Shown here: positions 1 to 13,600 of the stretch, one piece after another | Layout of the letters: every line of letters begins with the position of its first letter | Position numbering within the stretch: position 1 is the stretch's first letter | Source of the DNA: Tetrahymena thermophila SB210 | Lineage: Eukaryota > Ciliophora > Oligohymenophorea > Hymenostomatida > Tetrahymenidae | Assembly (NCBI RefSeq): GCF_000189635.1 | Contig: NW_002476477.1 | Coordinates: 124,001-188,000, forward strand | Length of the DNA: 64,000 nt | Direction: 5' to 3' | The notes under the pieces: model-generated | What the model was told of the DNA's origin: nothing | The model's input: the letters and a program-made list of their open reading frames with translations, nothing else | Database searches by the model: none | Position numbers and translations under genes: made by a program

Positions 1-956
1 GTGGATTATGTGACGAAAATAAATTGAAGAAAATGTTATTTATAGATAATCTATATGATGAGCCTATTAGTTGCCTTCCATGGACTTGGTATCTTTCAAA
101 TGACATGCAAATGTTTGTATTATCTCTAATATTAATGATTGTTTATGCTAATAACAAAACTGCTGGTAAACTTTTGATATTTAGTGCTTTGGGAGCATTC
201 ATAGGATTGGCAATTTATTTATCTTATGACTATGAAATTTTAATAGTTAGTTAGCTAACTCCTATGCTCAATCCTCACTGGAACGATATCTATTTTAAGC
301 CTTGGTGTAGAATTCCCCCTTATCTTTTAGGTTTATTGTTTGGTATATTTTACAAAGAATATCAAATAGAAAAATAATAAAATGACAGTTCTAAAAAAGT
401 ATCTTTCCTCATGAAAATATCACATTACATGAGAGAGACCTTTGTAAAATGGATGTCATATTCTTTAGGATTAGCTATAATTTTTTATTTGATATTTGGA
501 CCAAGACCATTATAAGTCAATGGAGTTGACTATTGGAACTAAAATACCTAACATTTTGTATATGGTATCAGCAGAGTCCTTTACTCTTTAGCTGTTATAC
601 TAGTTTTACTACCTTCTGTGTGCGGTTCTAAAGATTTAATAGTAAAAATAATGAGCTCATCCATATTTTAGTTTATGTCTAAACTTACATTTTAAGGCTA
701 CCTTTATCACTATGCAATAGAAACTTACTCCCTCTGGTCATTTTACGATTCAATGTATTTGAGTATATAAAACGTTTTAAACATTTATGTAGCTCAAGTC
801 CCGATTATTTTCTTAATATCTTTCATATTTTATGTGCTAATTGAGCTACCATTTAATAACCTCGCTAACATCTTCTTCAATAGAAATTCAAAAAAGAAAT
901 AAATAGAAAAAGAAGAAAACGACAAACAAAAGGCTTAACATTAAGGAATAAATTGA
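1..956 (+). CDS. Acyltransferase 3 / NRF-6-like membrane protein, 3' part
   Basis: The reading frame enters from the left edge and runs to TGA at 954-956, about 317 codons, with several in-frame TAA/TAG read as Gln. The motif WTWYLSNDMQMFV, followed by a run of hydrophobic segments separated by short loops, is typical of the C-terminal half of the acyltransferase-3 family (nose-resistant-to-fluoxetine-like proteins), which transfer acyl groups at membranes. Later features that fit are a PWCRIPPYLLGLLFG stretch, a QGYLYHYAIE segment and a charged Lys/Glu/Gln tail. About seven or eight membrane helices are visible. The start lies outside the window. No intron is needed in the visible part. The family call is fairly safe; the substrate is unknown. 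Confidence 0.75.
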
Positions 957-1190
957 AAGCATTCTAAATATATTTGTTCAAATTAAACCTTTATTTTTTT
1001 TGTAAAGATTAACCATAATTTATAAGAAATAATCATCATAAATTATAATTTTTTTCACTATAAGTCACTTTATAAATTCTTCTTTAAAATTGTTTCTGTT
1101 TAATTAATGACTAAATATAATTTTCAGTCAAATTTTAAGTAACAAAAATAAAAATTACCGTCTATTCTCTAAAAAAAGGTGATATACAAC

Positions 1191-3539
1191 ATGCCGAAAA
1201 AATAATAGCTAGACTTTATTTTAAAAAATTTTTATGAGTTTATAAAAAGGAGTGTTAACTTATGAGAAAAGAAATTATTTAGTATATTTACTTATCTATC
1301 TTATCTTAGAATATAATTAATTTTCTAAAATTTTAATTTAATATTATGCCAAATAAATTTAAAATTGATAAAAAATAATAATTAAATTTTAATATATTTA
1401 GTGTACTAAAATTTTAATAGTTTTATTAAATTGTTTTTTAATAATAACAGATTTATTTTTAATAATGATAATTTAATAATTAAGGATGAATAATATTTAA
1501 GATTAAAGAGTATCTAACATAAATGAAATGCTCAATGCATTAACTAATTTGACATAATTACATTTATATTTATGGTAATTTTCTTTTAAAATCTCTTTAT
1601 TATTTTTAATTTTAAACATAATCTTAACAATTCTTAAACTCATTTTTTAAAAAGGGAGTGCTAAATAGTCGATTAGGGAGCTTATTATATTGGTGAAAGC
1701 CTCTAAAACTGTAAAAATTTGATTAGTTTAGAACTGAGCTTGTCGTAAACTATTTAACACCTTTTTATTCAATATTTGTTAAAAATTTAGATTTTTTTAA
1801 TAAATGTTACTAAATGATTGATTTAATTTTTTACATTAAAATATAAGTAAAAATAATATCGGTGATGAAAGTTGCTCTATCCTAGCAAAAGGATTAAGCA
1901 ATTGTACTAAAGTGCAAAATTTAATACTTTATTTATGGTAAATATTCTTTAAGAATTACAAATATGGTCTTTTAACTAAATATAAATATGAATTAAAATT
2001 ATTTTGATAAAAACTGTTGGGTGATTTAATTTTTTATTAAAAAGGTAAAATTAAATTGGTAATCAAGGAGCACAAGCATTAGGAGTCGAATTGAATGATG
2101 CTAATAATAGTAAAGTTATTTATTTTTTAAATAATATTAAAAATATTTGTCAACTTTTATCTCAAAATTAAAAAAATCTAATTATTTTATCAAATTCATA
2201 AATATTTATTAAATAAAAATAAAATTATTTAAATGATTATTTTAATTCTAATCTGATTTATAAATCTAAAGGTAAAATAAAATAGAAGATTAAGGTCTTA
2301 TCACTTTAGGAAAATGGTTAAGTAACTGTAGTCAAATTAAATAACTATTGATCTATTTAGGGTAAATTTTAACCAAGTATAATTTATGAACTTTTAAAAC
2401 AAAATTCTAATTTTATTTTATAGAGCAAACATAATTGGAAGTGAAGGAGCATAATAAATTACTTATGGATTAAGAAATAATTTAGATTTATAAAAATTAG
2501 ATTTAAGCTATACGTACATTATTTTATTTTACAAGTTTCATTTTTTAATCTTTTTACCAAAATTAATTAAAAATGTGGTGCTCCTTTTTTTTGATTATGA
2601 TTAATAAATTTCATTAAAAAAAGAAATAATCAGATTGATGATGGGATTATACTAGGTTTGATGTCACTAACAAAAATTGAGGAATTGTTTTTATATTTAG
2701 TGTAAAAAATTGTTTAATACTTGAAAAAATTATATTTGCTATAATGTGAAAACTATTATTTGATTAAAAATTTTTCTTTTTAATCATTTTTATTTATATT
2801 TTTTAAATTTTATAGAAAAAATAATATTAGCGATAAAGGAGCTGTTAAAATAGCTGAATGCATAGAAAAATTGTAAAGCATCAAAAACTTATAGCTTAGT
2901 TTAAGGTAAAATAATGAAAAAATTAAATGGTTTTCATCTGAATACTTTTTTTAATTCTTTTTTTTATTTTATTAATTTTTTAAAAAAATTTAATTAAATT
3001 TTAATAAAAAGATAAAACTAAATTTCAGAAAAAGGTTACTTATGTATTGGAGATTCCTTAAGTAAATTAGAAAATTTGTAAACTTTGCAATTGACATTAG
3101 GGTAAATAAGAAATTTAAAATATTAAAGATAATCTAGTTTTTAAATAAATAATTTAACCTCAGGAAAAATGAAAAATATTTCAAATCTTAGAGTTTATTA
3201 AACTGTAAAAACCTACAAATTTTGAAAATAGATCTTAAGTAATTAAATAATCTTAAAATTATTAATATTTTTTTCATGCTAATGCTAATTAATTGTAATT
3301 TATAATTAAATAAATATAATGAAATAGATATTGCAAACCTTATGATATGGTAATATATTACATTACAAAGGCATAAAAAATAAAAAGATTAATTCAACTA
3401 GAGATAAAGGGTATTGATGATTGATAACCCATGTTTATAATTTAAAATTTTATATTTTAAATAAAATTATAATATTAAATAAAAAAGCAGTAGCTTTGGT
3501 AAATTATTTACTTTGTTGCAAATTTATTTTTTTTTATGA
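1191..3539 (+). CDS. Leucine-rich-repeat protein, one repeat per exon
   Basis: At least eight short exons each encode one LRR unit of the ribonuclease-inhibitor style, for example NNIGDESCSILAKGLSNC, NQIGNQGAQALGVEL, IEDQGLITLGKWLSNC and NISDKGAVKIAECIEKL. Exons begin near 1655, 1848, 2045, 2280, 2423, 2818, 3020 and 3171. The second is 90 nt (1848-1937), and its phase-2 joins to its neighbours restore the repeat consensus exactly. The last exon stays open to TGA at 3537-3539, but its end loses repeat character. The start is a guess: an ATG at 1191 opens a short frame whose splice to the first repeat I could not settle. This Gln-rich LRR class is common in Tetrahymena, sometimes fused to kinases; no kinase domain is seen here. 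Protein binding is an inference from the fold. Confidence 0.5.
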
Positions 3540-4390
3540 AAAGTCAAAAATTATTTTATTAAATTATTATAAAAAATAAATTAAATATAAGAAAATTTTA
3601 TTGCTTTAATTTCACAAATTTAAACAAAGATATTAAAATTAAAAAGTATTAATTTTAAATAAATTTACCTTTCAATAATCCTTCAATAATGATAAATGAA
3701 GTTGATAAATTTTTTTTTTCAATTGATTTTTTTAGAAAAGGTAAAAAAAATTTACAATACTTTAAAATGTAATGAAGTTACTTTCTATGTTGATTAAAAA
3801 TATAATAAATAATCACTATATTTTTAAATTTTAACTATAACTAACAAAGATTAGTGATAGATCTAAATATCAATTAATAAATATGAATAAAATAAATTAT
3901 ATTTTTGATCAAATTTGTTTGTCACAACTCTTTTTTAGAAATAAAAAGGGATTAATGATAGGATAATTAAAAATTATTATGAAATAGAGATATATTATAT
4001 TCTTAAAATTCTATTTTAATCTGAACATAATAAATAGATTAGATTATCTCTTCAAAGACATGGAGATAAATTATTCAATTTTACAATAATTTATTAAATA
4101 ATTATTTCAAATATGTAAGTAAAAAATTATAAATTTTATTATGAGAATTAGTATCCATAAAAATAAAATAACATTTTTGGAATCATTTATGCGAAATTTA
4201 ATAAGAATGATTCAATCAATTTGAAATAAGTTAAGCTAAATAATACTTTGCATACAATTTTAAGTAAAAGAATTATTTGATTTATACAAAATTTAGATGT
4301 TTATACATAGATTTCAAACACGAAGATAAACATGAATTGCTTTTTTTTACAAACAATAATTTCTTAACTGTAAATTATAAAGAGCATTTT
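3540..4390. other. AT-rich spacer
   Basis: No coding exon, RNA gene or clear repeat could be supported on either strand. Open stretches here reflect scarcity of TGA in AT-rich DNA rather than coding sequence. Confidence 0.6.
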
Positions 4391-4867
4391 TCAAATTTAT
4401 TATTGTAATAATTCTTCAAAAACATTGACTCCAGATTGCAAAAGTTTTTTATCATTTGAGCAGGTGGGCAAGTAAAATTTAGCAGCAATTGCAAAATCAC
4501 AAACGCAACCATGACATTTTTTAATTTTTGAGGAGTCTAAATTCCAAAGGGACTTAATGCACAAGAAATCAGACATTAAATTAACACCAGAAGTTGCTAA
4601 TATATTAAAATAACTATCAAAAATTAATTTAAAAGAAAATATTTTACAAATAGCACTTGTGCAGTCACCGAAAAGACCTTTAAGATCACCAAAACAAGAA
4701 GCAGCAGTAACAATTTCGCAAGAAGTACCTTAATGGATAATCTTTTCAAAGAGATCATATACTTACTCTTTTGAGTTTTTAAACAAATTTTCAATTACTC
4801 CAAACTAACTTTCCTTTTAAGCGGATGCTAAAGCAATCAAGACTATGATAAAAATAGCAGCTTTCAT
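4391..4867 (-). CDS. Small secreted Cys-containing protein, unknown function
   Basis: A single-exon frame of 158 codons starts at ATG 4865-4867 and ends at TGA 4391-4393. The N-terminus, MKAAIFIIVLIALASAQ, is a textbook signal peptide with likely cleavage after Ala-Ser-Ala. The mature part is about 140 residues with roughly nine cysteines, including a CHGCVCDF cluster, and no later membrane helix, so it is probably secreted or delivered to a lumen and disulfide bonded. Codon choice and the signal peptide make it a real gene despite its size. I do not recognise the family. Small secreted Cys-containing proteins of this kind are frequent in ciliates as granule or luminal cargo, but nothing in the sequence proves that role. 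Confidence 0.75.
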
Positions 4868-6142
4868 TTTTATACTTTTTATTTACTTTTTAATGTTTCC
4901 TTAACTGGATTTAAACTTTTTTAATCAATAATAAGAAATAAGCTCTACAATTTAATTATAATTGATGGAATAGAAGGTAATTAAAGAAAGAGTCACAAAC
5001 AAAAAAAAATTTTCTCTTTGTTTATTGAATCAATCATGAAATTTACTTTGGTATTACTTTAGTTCTTTTAACTCCTTATAAAAGCTAAATTATATTTTCA
5101 ACAATTTGAATCAATATTCTAAACAAATTAACTTATTTTAATTCTTTAATATTTTAAATAAATTGTTTTAAAAGCTAATAAAAAAAACTTGTTTAATTTA
5201 TTTTTTTTAACAAATTAATTAAAAAACAAAATTCAAATAGTAAAATAAAAATATATTATTATAATTTTTTATCATTCTCATATTAGAAATTCTATTTGAT
5301 TAAAATTCAAGTTAATATTTGATATTTATGAGAATCAATAATTTAATTCAGTGTATTTTAGAATATAATTATAATATTCTAACTTTTTGAATGATCTTTT
5401 AAGATAAATTTATAAAATTTTTTTTTTTTAAATGTTTTTATTTATTTGATTAATAATTCATAATATAATTCAAATTTAATAACTATTGTAAAAATAACCT
5501 TCTAACATAGTTATTTGTATTTTTTTATTATAAATTATTAATTTTAAATAATACTTAATTTGTGATAAAGTTTGTTTTAAAATGACATTAAAATTTTGTT
5601 GAATTTTTGATTTATTAATTTTCTTTTTGACAAATATTTTTTATTATTTATTTTGAAAAATTACAAAATATTAATTTAGCTTATAAAAGCTATATTTCAT
5701 TGTAAAATTAATTGAAATAAATAACAAAAATTCTATTATTATGAAGACTACTTTTTGTAAATATTCCCACTTCTCGCTTGGCTTCAAAATTTTAATATTG
5801 AAAAAACTAGTTTTTAGTTTTATTAATGTTTTTAAAGATATAATGTAATTTATCCTTAAGAAAATCCTGCCAATATCCTAGAAATTATTAAAATTTAAAA
5901 AATTTTAACCCAAAATATCACACAAAATTTTAAAAGGGAGTGGGTGTTAATTAATAAGAGCTTACAGTATTATGAAATACTACTACTTTAAAAAAGTTTT
6001 TGTTACGTAAATATTAATGTTAATTCTAAGGCAAATAAAATTAATTGTTATATAAATATAAACTAGTTTAAATTTATATTAATAAATATGAATTAATTAT
6101 AAATTAAAATAAAATTAATCTAAACTTTATTTAGATGGGTTC
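4868..6142. other. AT-rich spacer with possible LRR-exon relic
   Basis: Mostly featureless AT-rich DNA. Around 5930-6000 a stretch beginning AAAAGGGAGTGGGTG resembles the first LRR exon at 1651-1730 but has lost the repeat reading frame. No intact gene is seen. Confidence 0.45.
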
Positions 6143-9100
6143 TCATTCACTTTAGAGTATATTTTATTCTTATTTATCCTGCATTTAATAAGAAAGATCG
6201 GTTTTTAATTTTGTAGATTGAGCACTAGTTAGCCTATTAAAAAAGCTTTGTCTATTTTTAATAGATTATCTAGACTAAACATTTAATCGATTTGGTGCTA
6301 TAATCTAGGATGAGTTTTCTTCATTATTTTCTTAGAAAGAACTATTATTATTGCTTACATATTTTTACTAATTTAATTATGCTTCTTTGTTAATTTATTT
6401 ATCACAATTATCTGTACCATTTAGCAAAATTTTATATGAGCAATCGATTTTTAATTTTGCATAATCTTTTTATGAAGGTTTTATTTTTGATGAAAAAGAT
6501 CTTTTATTTTAATCCTTTTTAGTTTGATTAAAGAAAATTAAGTCTTAGCTCTTTTATTTTTCTTATGGAGTTTATTATTTTTTTATTTTTGTTGATAATG
6601 AATTTCTTTTGAGAGTATGAGATAAAACCTTATCATAATTATTGTGAGGAAAGTAGATTTCATAGATGTTCATTTTATCAAAATTTTCTAACATAATTAT
6701 ATCATTTAGTTGATTTCGATATTAAATATAGGCTTGGCTAATAGATAAATAATTGTTAACATCATCGTTTTAAACTAATAATTTAGAAAAACTTTTTTTA
6801 TAAGAAGGAACATTAAAATCATCTTAAATTTAATAATTAATATCCTACGTCGAATTTCTATTAAAAGACAAACTATTCTTTTTTTAATATTTTTGTATCT
6901 ATCTTTAATTATTATCTTGGTCTTGGATGGCCTAAAAATTAATAGCTTAGATAATATTTAACTTATTTTAATCTAAAATATCAGTTTTATCTTTTTGTTA
7001 TGATTAGTTATTTACTATTTACTAATTACTAATCTAATTAGTAAAATACATTTAATATAAAAGCTAGGTGTCATTAGTCTAAATTAATTTTTTCTAAGTT
7101 ATACAATTATCATGTAGATTAGGGTTCTTTTTATTAGGCTCTGTTTATTTCTTTTTATCAGGAGAATGAGATTCTTGCTTTTGTTTTATAAAAATTCATT
7201 TAAAATAATTAAATAATTTTAGATAAAATACCTATTAGTCAAATTTATTTGAAGATTATGAGAACTCATTCACCTTTTTTATATTTTTTGAACCAAGAGA
7301 ATTCACTAAACTAAAGGAATCAATAGAATTTTGTGATTGATTTTTATTTTCTTATTTGATAGAAAAAATATCATCTTCATATTCATCTTCATTTTCTTAG
7401 CTTGAAATGCTTAAATTGGTTTTTGTCTATTAAAATAAATTTTATTGGCTGTTAGAAAAATTACATTTTTGATTTATAAAGCTGTTATTTTCATTTATAA
7501 ATTTTAACTATTTTGTCTGCATTTCAGGTAAATAAATCAAAGTTTATTTAGATTTATATGTTTTTCTAATAAATTCAACTCGTTCAGAATTTAAAGTCTA
7601 GTACATAAATTAATTTTGAAGCTTTTTTTTATATTATTTTTCAAAAAATTAATATAATAATAATGAATAAAAAGGGTTTGTTTACTTTCTACACATTTGC
7701 AGAAAAGTGAATAAAAGGACAGCTGTCTTCACTGTGATTTGTATATTCATTTGATTTGCATATAGTGCAAGTCCTAGAAAACTATGTAGAACCATTTAAA
7801 ATTATTTGATCTTTAATATAGCAAAATTACTCATAATCTTCCTTGTTTTCTTTGATAATTTTTAAGAATCCTTGTCTATCAATTTTTATTAGAGTTGTGA
7901 ATTCTAAACTTCTAAATGTTTACTTCCTAGGCCTTCCTGTAAAGAATGAGCCTTCACCTTAAAAATAAAAGATAATATTTAGTTTTTAGCTGAAATTTAA
8001 AATAATTAATTAATATTTTGATTACCAAAAAATTGTCCTTGCTTGAGAATTAATTATGATTTTTTGGTTTATTTCTGCTACAAGTTGCTGAATCCTTCAA
8101 TATAAACTTCAACTGAACCCTTTTCTATGAAGAATATTGAGAATTCTAAATCATTTTTCTAAAATATATTTTCTTCAGGAGTATATTTTTACTCTTAAGC
8201 TATTTCTATTGCCTTTAATAAACTTTATTGAGAAAAATTTTATCTGAGTATTGGAGATTCTAAGATGAAAATTTTATTTGCTTCTATTAACAAATTCTCT
8301 TTTAAATTATTTGATAATTAATTTATTATCCTTTATTCTTATTTTGTAGATGTAAATTCATTTTCACTCCAGTAATATTCAAGGTAATTTCTAATTTTAT
8401 GCTATAATATATTGCTTATCCTCCTCTACTTCAAATAATTATTAATTATGTAAATGTTACTTTTTCTAAGCTTTTAAATTTTTTAAATATCTTAAAATAT
8501 TTAGCCTACCTTTTAATAATAAAAAATAAAATATTTAACACATAAGAATTTAATATCAAAATGATTTTTCGAATAAAATAATTAATTAATAATCAGAATG
8601 AAATCTTTACTTTATTTTTTTAGATTATTTTTGAATTAAAAATGATTTATTAAAATAAAAAAATCTAATGTTTGATTGTGTATGGCTGGTTTAAAAGAAA
8701 GCTTTTCATTTTGAATTTATTGAGCTTTTTAAATTAAGTATGAAAAAATAATAATCTGTAAAAATGAATATATCAACAAATAAATTGTTTGTGGAACGTT
8801 TATTTTACTTCACTGATAGAATACGCAAAGACGCCGCATCCTGATAAGACACAAACGATACTCATAATCTTTTCAGTGAGAGTTTGTGGGAAAATATCCC
8901 CGTAACCAACAGTTACAATTGTAGCAGTGTTAAAATAGAAGCTATATATGTATTTTGAAATATTATCCTATTAATTAACATTTTACTAATCTAGCCAAGT
9001 ATATTATACACCATACATACTCTATAAATTCGATAGCTGAATCCAAATGCATGATAAAAAGTGGATAATATAAATATTTAAAAATAACAAATTCCACATA

Positions 9101-9587
9101 TTCATAATTTAACTCATTTTAGGAGATAAATCAAACCTAATTTCAAGCTTCGATTAGAATTATTGAAATTACCCAAGTCTGAAATAAAATAAAAAGTAGA
9201 AAAGAATAATTAATGATTAGTATTAAAATTCTATATCTAAGCTTGAGAATTAATAGCAAATGAGTAAGATAAGTGGAAATAGGGTCAGACAATCTTTTTT
9301 CATACCTTTTTAAAAGTGAATTAATTTAGAAGCAAATTAATATTAGTAGAAATTTTACCATTACTTTTGTAGTTTCTTATTATTTCAGCCCTGTTATTTA
9401 TTAATTTTCCTTTATAAAATCTATTAGTATTAAGTTTTACAAATATGTCTATAAGCAATAATAGGAAAAAAACGATTGCTGTATAAAAAAGGGATGCTTT
9501 ATTATAAAAATAAAAGCAAATGCATAATGGAATCATAATAAAAAAGAAAGTAATAGAAATTAGCTAAACAGTATCCCAAATCATCAT
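6143..9587 (-). CDS. Voltage-gated-like K+ channel with cyclic-nucleotide-binding domain
   Basis: Six exons join in phase: 9587-9359, 9305-8809, 8509-8026, 7957-7686, 7597-7232 and 7177-6143, giving 960 residues. S1 and S2 lie in exon 1 and S3 to S6 in exon 2. The pore carries the canonical K+ filter TVGYGD near residue 210. A C-linker with NNYLKQRRISNILQ follows, then a CNBD with GQFFGEGSFFTGRPRKQTFR, which keeps the Gly-Glu and Arg of the phosphate-binding cassette. Just after it is a Cys-Cys-His-Cys-His cluster (CTIC...NH...CPFIH). The last 450 residues are Asn/Gln/Ser-rich and probably cytosolic. Introns are 53, 299, 68, 88 and 54 bp. The start at 9587 is the first Met of S1 after an in-frame TGA upstream; related genes have a longer N-terminus, so an upstream exon may be missed. 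Role: a potassium channel, perhaps gated by cyclic nucleotides, in plasma or ciliary membrane (inference). Confidence 0.85.
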
Positions 9588-10652
9588 ATATTAAGATAAC
9601 TAATGAATGAAAGTAAATTCTTAAGAATACAATTTATAAAAATAAATACTTATAATATTGATGAGTTGTCATGTTTAGTATGGTTATATGAGCAAATAAG
9701 AAAAATATTCAATTAGGCCAAAAAAAGTAAATTTAATATTTTAAAAGATAAAAAATCTTTTATGAAATTTATTTTACTTTTTTATTTTTTTAAATTTCAT
9801 TATTTTTCTCTTTTAAAATGACTTAGAATAGAAAATTTCGAGCTCTTAAATTATTAATTAGGCAGTTTACTCAAGAGATTTAAATTCTTTTTTTGTAGTT
9901 TTAAAAGAAAATTTATGTAAAAAATCAAAATCATTTTTTATATTCAATTTATAATTATTTTTGTTTTTACTGGAATTGATAAATATGAAGATTTTATTTT
10001 TGAATTATTTTATTTTTTTTTAACAAATATTATGAACAAATAATTTTTAAAAAAATTAATTGTAAATTACAAATAACAAATAAATTATCCTATATGATAT
10101 GGTTAATGATTGATTAGTTGATTAATTTAGTTCAGTAAAAGTTAAAGTGCTTTTTTAGTTTTATTTTAATTAATATTATTAGCTTTGATTTTTTTTAGGT
10201 TATTGGGTTAATTATTGGTAAATACAAAATATATTATGAAGAAAAGATGAAAAAAATATTGAAAAATAAAAGATTGATTAATTTGAGGTAAAAAAATATA
10301 GTTTAAATTAGTATTTTTAAAATCAGGAAAAGATTTATTGATTCATCTATCTAAAAATAGGAAGATTTGTAATCAGCTATTTAATATAGTTAAACAACTG
10401 TAAAATTTGTATTTAAAGTGGCTTTTACAGATTGTGTTTATAGATAAGTTATTAAAAGATGATATTAACAAATAAAAGTAATCTTCTTAAAAATAAACGT
10501 ATTGATTGACTCATAATCTAAATTACATGCACAATATTAAATAATACTTAAAGATTGTAATTGATAGGTATTTTATTAAAAGAAATAAATACACTTATTA
10601 TTAATATCATATTTACATATAAACAATTTTTTAGCAACTAGATCAAATTTTA
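9588..10652. other. AT-rich spacer between divergent genes
   Basis: This region separates the 5' ends of the minus-strand channel and the plus-strand ABC transporter, so it should hold both promoters. I see no coding exon or defined regulatory motif, only A/T runs. Confidence 0.55.
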
Positions 10653-13600
10653 ATGCCTGTAGATAAAGCTGAGAAGCGTAGACTAAAGAAAATTAGAGAA
10701 TTCTAAAAAATAGATGAATAAATTCTAAAAGCTGTCCCATATAAAGTCCTTCAAAGCCAAATAACTTAAGATTTAAAAATAGGGTTTTTTAGGCTATTTA
10801 GATTCTCTTCGAAAGATGATAAAATAATGATGATATTTGGAACATTAGCAGCTATTGTAAATGGTGGATGCATTCCTCTGTTTAGTTATTTGTATGGAGA
10901 AGTGCGTGATGCTATGATTACAGCGATACAAAAAAATAAATCCTAAAACAGCGAAATTACAAATGTTTCAGTTTTCTTTTTGATAATAGCAGCAGTTTGC
11001 TTTGTAGCAGCATTCATTTAACAATACTGCTGGGCTGTTGCGGGAACATCACAGTCTATTAAAATAAGAATTGAGTATTATCATTCACTATTTAGATAGG
11101 ATATGAGTTGGTATTTTAAAGAAGATAAATTGAAATTAGTTAATCGAATCCAGACTGAACTCTTCAGCATAACAGATGGAATAGCTGAAAAGGTTGGCTA
11201 CTTAATTTTAATTATTTCAATAGGAGTCAGCAGTCTAATACAGAGTTTTCTAACACATATATCGATGTCACTAGTAATGTTAATTCATATTAATATATAT
11301 CACTTAAAATAGAATTAAGTGATTTCTCATTAGTTGTATCTTTTAAATATCTTGATCATGAATATCAATTTATACATCTCTTTATCTACATGAATAATTA
11401 CAATGTCAAAAAGGAGATTTAAACAAGAAATTCTATTGATAAATTAATTCAAATACAAATTAAGCATAATTAAACAATTAATTTATTTATTTTCTATTTT
11501 ATTAATAAGATACTTGTGGTTACTATTCCTTTATTAGCTTATCCTTTTTATCACTATGAAAAAACTGAGAGGCTTATGGAGTAATAGAGACAAGAAGACA
11601 AATCCTAAGCAGGAAAAATTTTCGACTAATCAGTTCAGCATATTTAATCTATAAAATCATATAATAAGCAAGACATTATTTTTGAAAAATACGAAGAAGT
11701 AAGTTAGAATTGTAAAAAAAATTAATTCATTCTAAAATATAAATAGCACATAATGGAGGCAAAGTCGAAAAATATTAAAAGTGGTATTAAGCTAGGTAAA
11801 TTTTATATTTCTTTAGATAGTTTTTTTTTAATTGCAATTATTTTAGGAGTTAGTTTAGGAATAACAGTTTTTGCTTTGTTTTTATAGAATGCCTTGATTC
11901 TTTTAATTGGATCTTTGATGGTAAAGAATAATTTTAGAAATGCTATGTCAGGAAGGGCAACTGATTTGTCAGACGTTTTAATAGTTTTTATTTGCTTATT
12001 AATTTGTGGAATTGTTTTTGGATAATTAAGTCCATTACTAAATATGATCACAAGAGCTAGACATGCTGGTGGGAGAGTATTTTCTACTATAGATGCTATC
12101 CAAAATATCAATCCATAAAATAAGATAGGAAAAGAAATAGGAGATCTTAAAGGTGATATATTTATTTATTGATTGTTTAACACTTTATTAAATAACTAAT
12201 AAAACAAATAATTAGTTTAATTTAATATATTATTTTCTATTTATCTAAAAAGAATTTTAGATTTATTTCAAATTTTCTGGATATTTAATCATACAAAATA
12301 TTAATTAATTGTTTAAACATTTGATCACAATTTGATAAAACTAAAAATTAATTTAATTTGCTATCAATCTCAAATGCATTATAGAATTATTTGAAATTTT
12401 CTGGATATTTTTATCATAGAAATATTAATTAAATATTTAAACATTTCAAACAGATAAAATAATTAATCAAATAGATAAATAAAACAACTAACCAATTTAA
12501 TTTGGTATTTATCTTAAATGAATTTTAGAATTATTTGAACTTTTTTGGATGTTTTAATCATATAAAATATTAATTAAAAGGTCATATCTAATTTCAGAAT
12601 GTTACCTTCAAATATAGAGTCAATAATTAATTATATGAATGCTTAGATAATATTTGTTTGGATATTTTGCCAGGAGAGAGAATATTTCTAATTGGGTAGT
12701 CGGGAAGCGGAAAAAGCACTTTAGCTAACTTAATCATGAGGTTTTACGATCCTTAGCAAGGCACTATATATTTAGATGGAGAAGATATCAAAGACATCAA
12801 TCTCAAATGGCTACGTTCTTAATTTGGGTAAACAGTTTTTGATTGAAATAAGTTTTTGTTATAAAATAAAATATAATTTTTAAATATATTAGATACATAG
12901 GATAAGAACCAGAAATATTCTTTGGAAGCATTAAGAGTAATTTGCTCATTTCTAAACGGGAAGCATCTTTAGAAGAGTTGTATAATGTACTAGAATAAGT
13001 TTATTTATTGAATATTGTGTAAAATTTAGACCTTGGTATAGATTCTGATGTTAAAAATTTGTCAGTTGGAGAGAAACAAAGATTGTGTATTGCTCGTGTA
13101 CTGTTGAGAAAACCAAAAATATTTATTTTTGATGAACCTATTTCTTCTTAGGATTTTAAAATGGAAAAATAAATACAATAACTAATTGATGAAATAACGA
13201 AAAATTATACATCGATAATCATATCTCACTCTTTTAGTAAAATCTAACAATAAGATAAAATTATTATAATGAACAAAGGTAAAATATTGAAGTAAGGAAA
13301 GCACTCAGATTTAATTAATGAAGATGGAATATATCTTAACATAGTAATTTTTTTTCATATTTCCAAAATATCATTTTTAATATTCACTCTAATTCAAAAA
13401 GATTTAAGAGCGCTAATATATTACTGAAGAAATTGACTACTTTCTGAAACAATAAATAGAAGAACAAATGAAAAAAACACTTGAATTTGAAGAAGTTGAA
13501 TCCCTTAATAACTAAGATATTGATTCAAATCATTTAAATAAATTTTAAGAAATTAAATTATCAAAAAGCGAATCTGTTAAAAAGCTTGATAAACAAAAAA

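Noticed and set aside
9121-9305. Apparent frameshift between S4 and S5 of the channel at 6143-9587
   Set aside because: It disappears once the 53-bp intron 9306-9358 is recognised; the exons then join in phase through S3, S4 and the pore.
11803-12111. Minus-strand open frame of 102 codons (standard code)
   Set aside because: It lies exactly opposite the third exon of the ABC transporter, which has family motifs and matching exon phases; the minus frame is a shadow.
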